Source: JBBIMS01 sp964531645 (lineage in GTDB: Bacteria > Acidobacteriota > Aminicenantia > JBFLYD01 > JBBIMS01). From it: a DNA stretch of 64,000 bases. Each line of letters opens with the position of its first letter. The first letter of the stretch is position 1. The translations under genes and the position numbers were made by a program. Positions 63,874 through 64,000 of the stretch are shown piece by piece. The notes below the pieces were generated by a model that was not told where the DNA came from, searched no databases, and saw only the letters and a program-made list of their open reading frames with translations. The stretch is from assembly GCA_964531645.1 (NCBI GenBank), contig CAZHEF010000006.1:8101-72100 (forward strand), written 5' to 3'.

Positions 63874-64000
63874 ATAAATATTTTAAACCATGTTTCTGAA
63901 AACTTAAAATTGTGAGTGTTGATTAGTGCGAAAAGTGATAAAGCTAGGTAGTGTCAAGATTTTTGTGTAAATTCATGTAAAGGTTTATCCTTCCATTTCT
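63874..64000. other. Intergenic end of window, possible insertion-sequence end
   Basis: Contains GGTAGTGTCAAGATTTTTGT and GTAAATTCATG (about 63947-63977), which resembles terminal sequences of some IS256-type elements. The element itself, if any, would lie beyond the window. Confidence 0.25.

Overview
The window is an AT-rich stretch of a diderm (Gram-negative-type) bacterial chromosome, densely packed with housekeeping genes. Evidence for two membranes: the lipopolysaccharide transport ATPase LptB with an LptC/OstA-like partner, apolipoprotein N-acyltransferase, ExbD, a predicted lipoprotein FKBP and a DUF5916 outer-membrane barrel. System II cytochrome c maturation (ResB/CcsA), a secreted TPR-S41 protease and DUF5916 together suggest an uncultured Acidobacteriota/Aminicenantes-like lineage; that placement is a weak inference from gene content, with no marker phylogeny behind it.

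Layout. 1-0.6 kb: dnaJ (cut by the edge) and tRNA-Leu. 0.85-2.8 kb: a frameshifted S41 protease/TPR gene. 3-9.6 kb: UbiA-type prenyltransferase plus methyltransferase, amino-acid permease, lactate permease and FAD-dependent lactate/glycolate dehydrogenase. 9.7-10.4 kb: FKBP. 10.4-21.4 kb: one 12-gene same-strand run, recJ - lptC/ostA fusion - lptB - rpoN - hpf - ptsN - hprK - rapZ - EIIA(Man) - ptsH - ptsI - cupin. This is a complete regulatory phosphotransferase relay with no sugar permease. 21.5-26.4 kb: adenosine-specific kinase family gene, secA, guaB. 26.5-33.3 kb: the rod-shape operon exbD - FecR-like - mreB - mreC - mreD - mrdA - rodA. 33.5-37.8 kb: rpmH - rnpA - yidD - yidC - jag - mnmE. 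37.8-40.5 kb: a decayed DnaE-type polymerase gene. 40.7-43.5 kb: resB-ccsA. 43.5-46.1 kb: lnt-prfB, the latter with the programmed frameshift. 46.3-50.4 kb: nfeD - SPFH - SPOR - degenerate PilB/GspE-like protein. 50.8-54.8 kb: DUF5916 barrel and POT transporter. 54.8-55.5 kb: transposase relic and an unassigned block. 55.5-60.3 kb: yebC - ruvC - ruvA - ruvB - queA and two uncharacterised genes. 60.5-63.9 kb: small lipoprotein, MGDG-synthase-like glycosyltransferase, fmt and def.

The most interesting points are the PilB/GspE-like protein that has lost its Walker A motif and is paired with a SPOR protein; the 617-residue LptC-OstA fusion; a short HPr kinase in a full regulatory PTS/sigma-54 cluster; rnpA split by a one-base shift in a run of nine A; a set of genes whose -10 hexamers lie 5-9 bases from the start codon (likely leaderless mRNAs); and a dispersed GCGAGA-AAA-GCGAGA intergenic repeat. 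I saw no CRISPR array, rRNA, prophage, defence island or biosynthetic cluster. Promoter calls are by-eye matches to TTGACA/TATAAT and are unscored.
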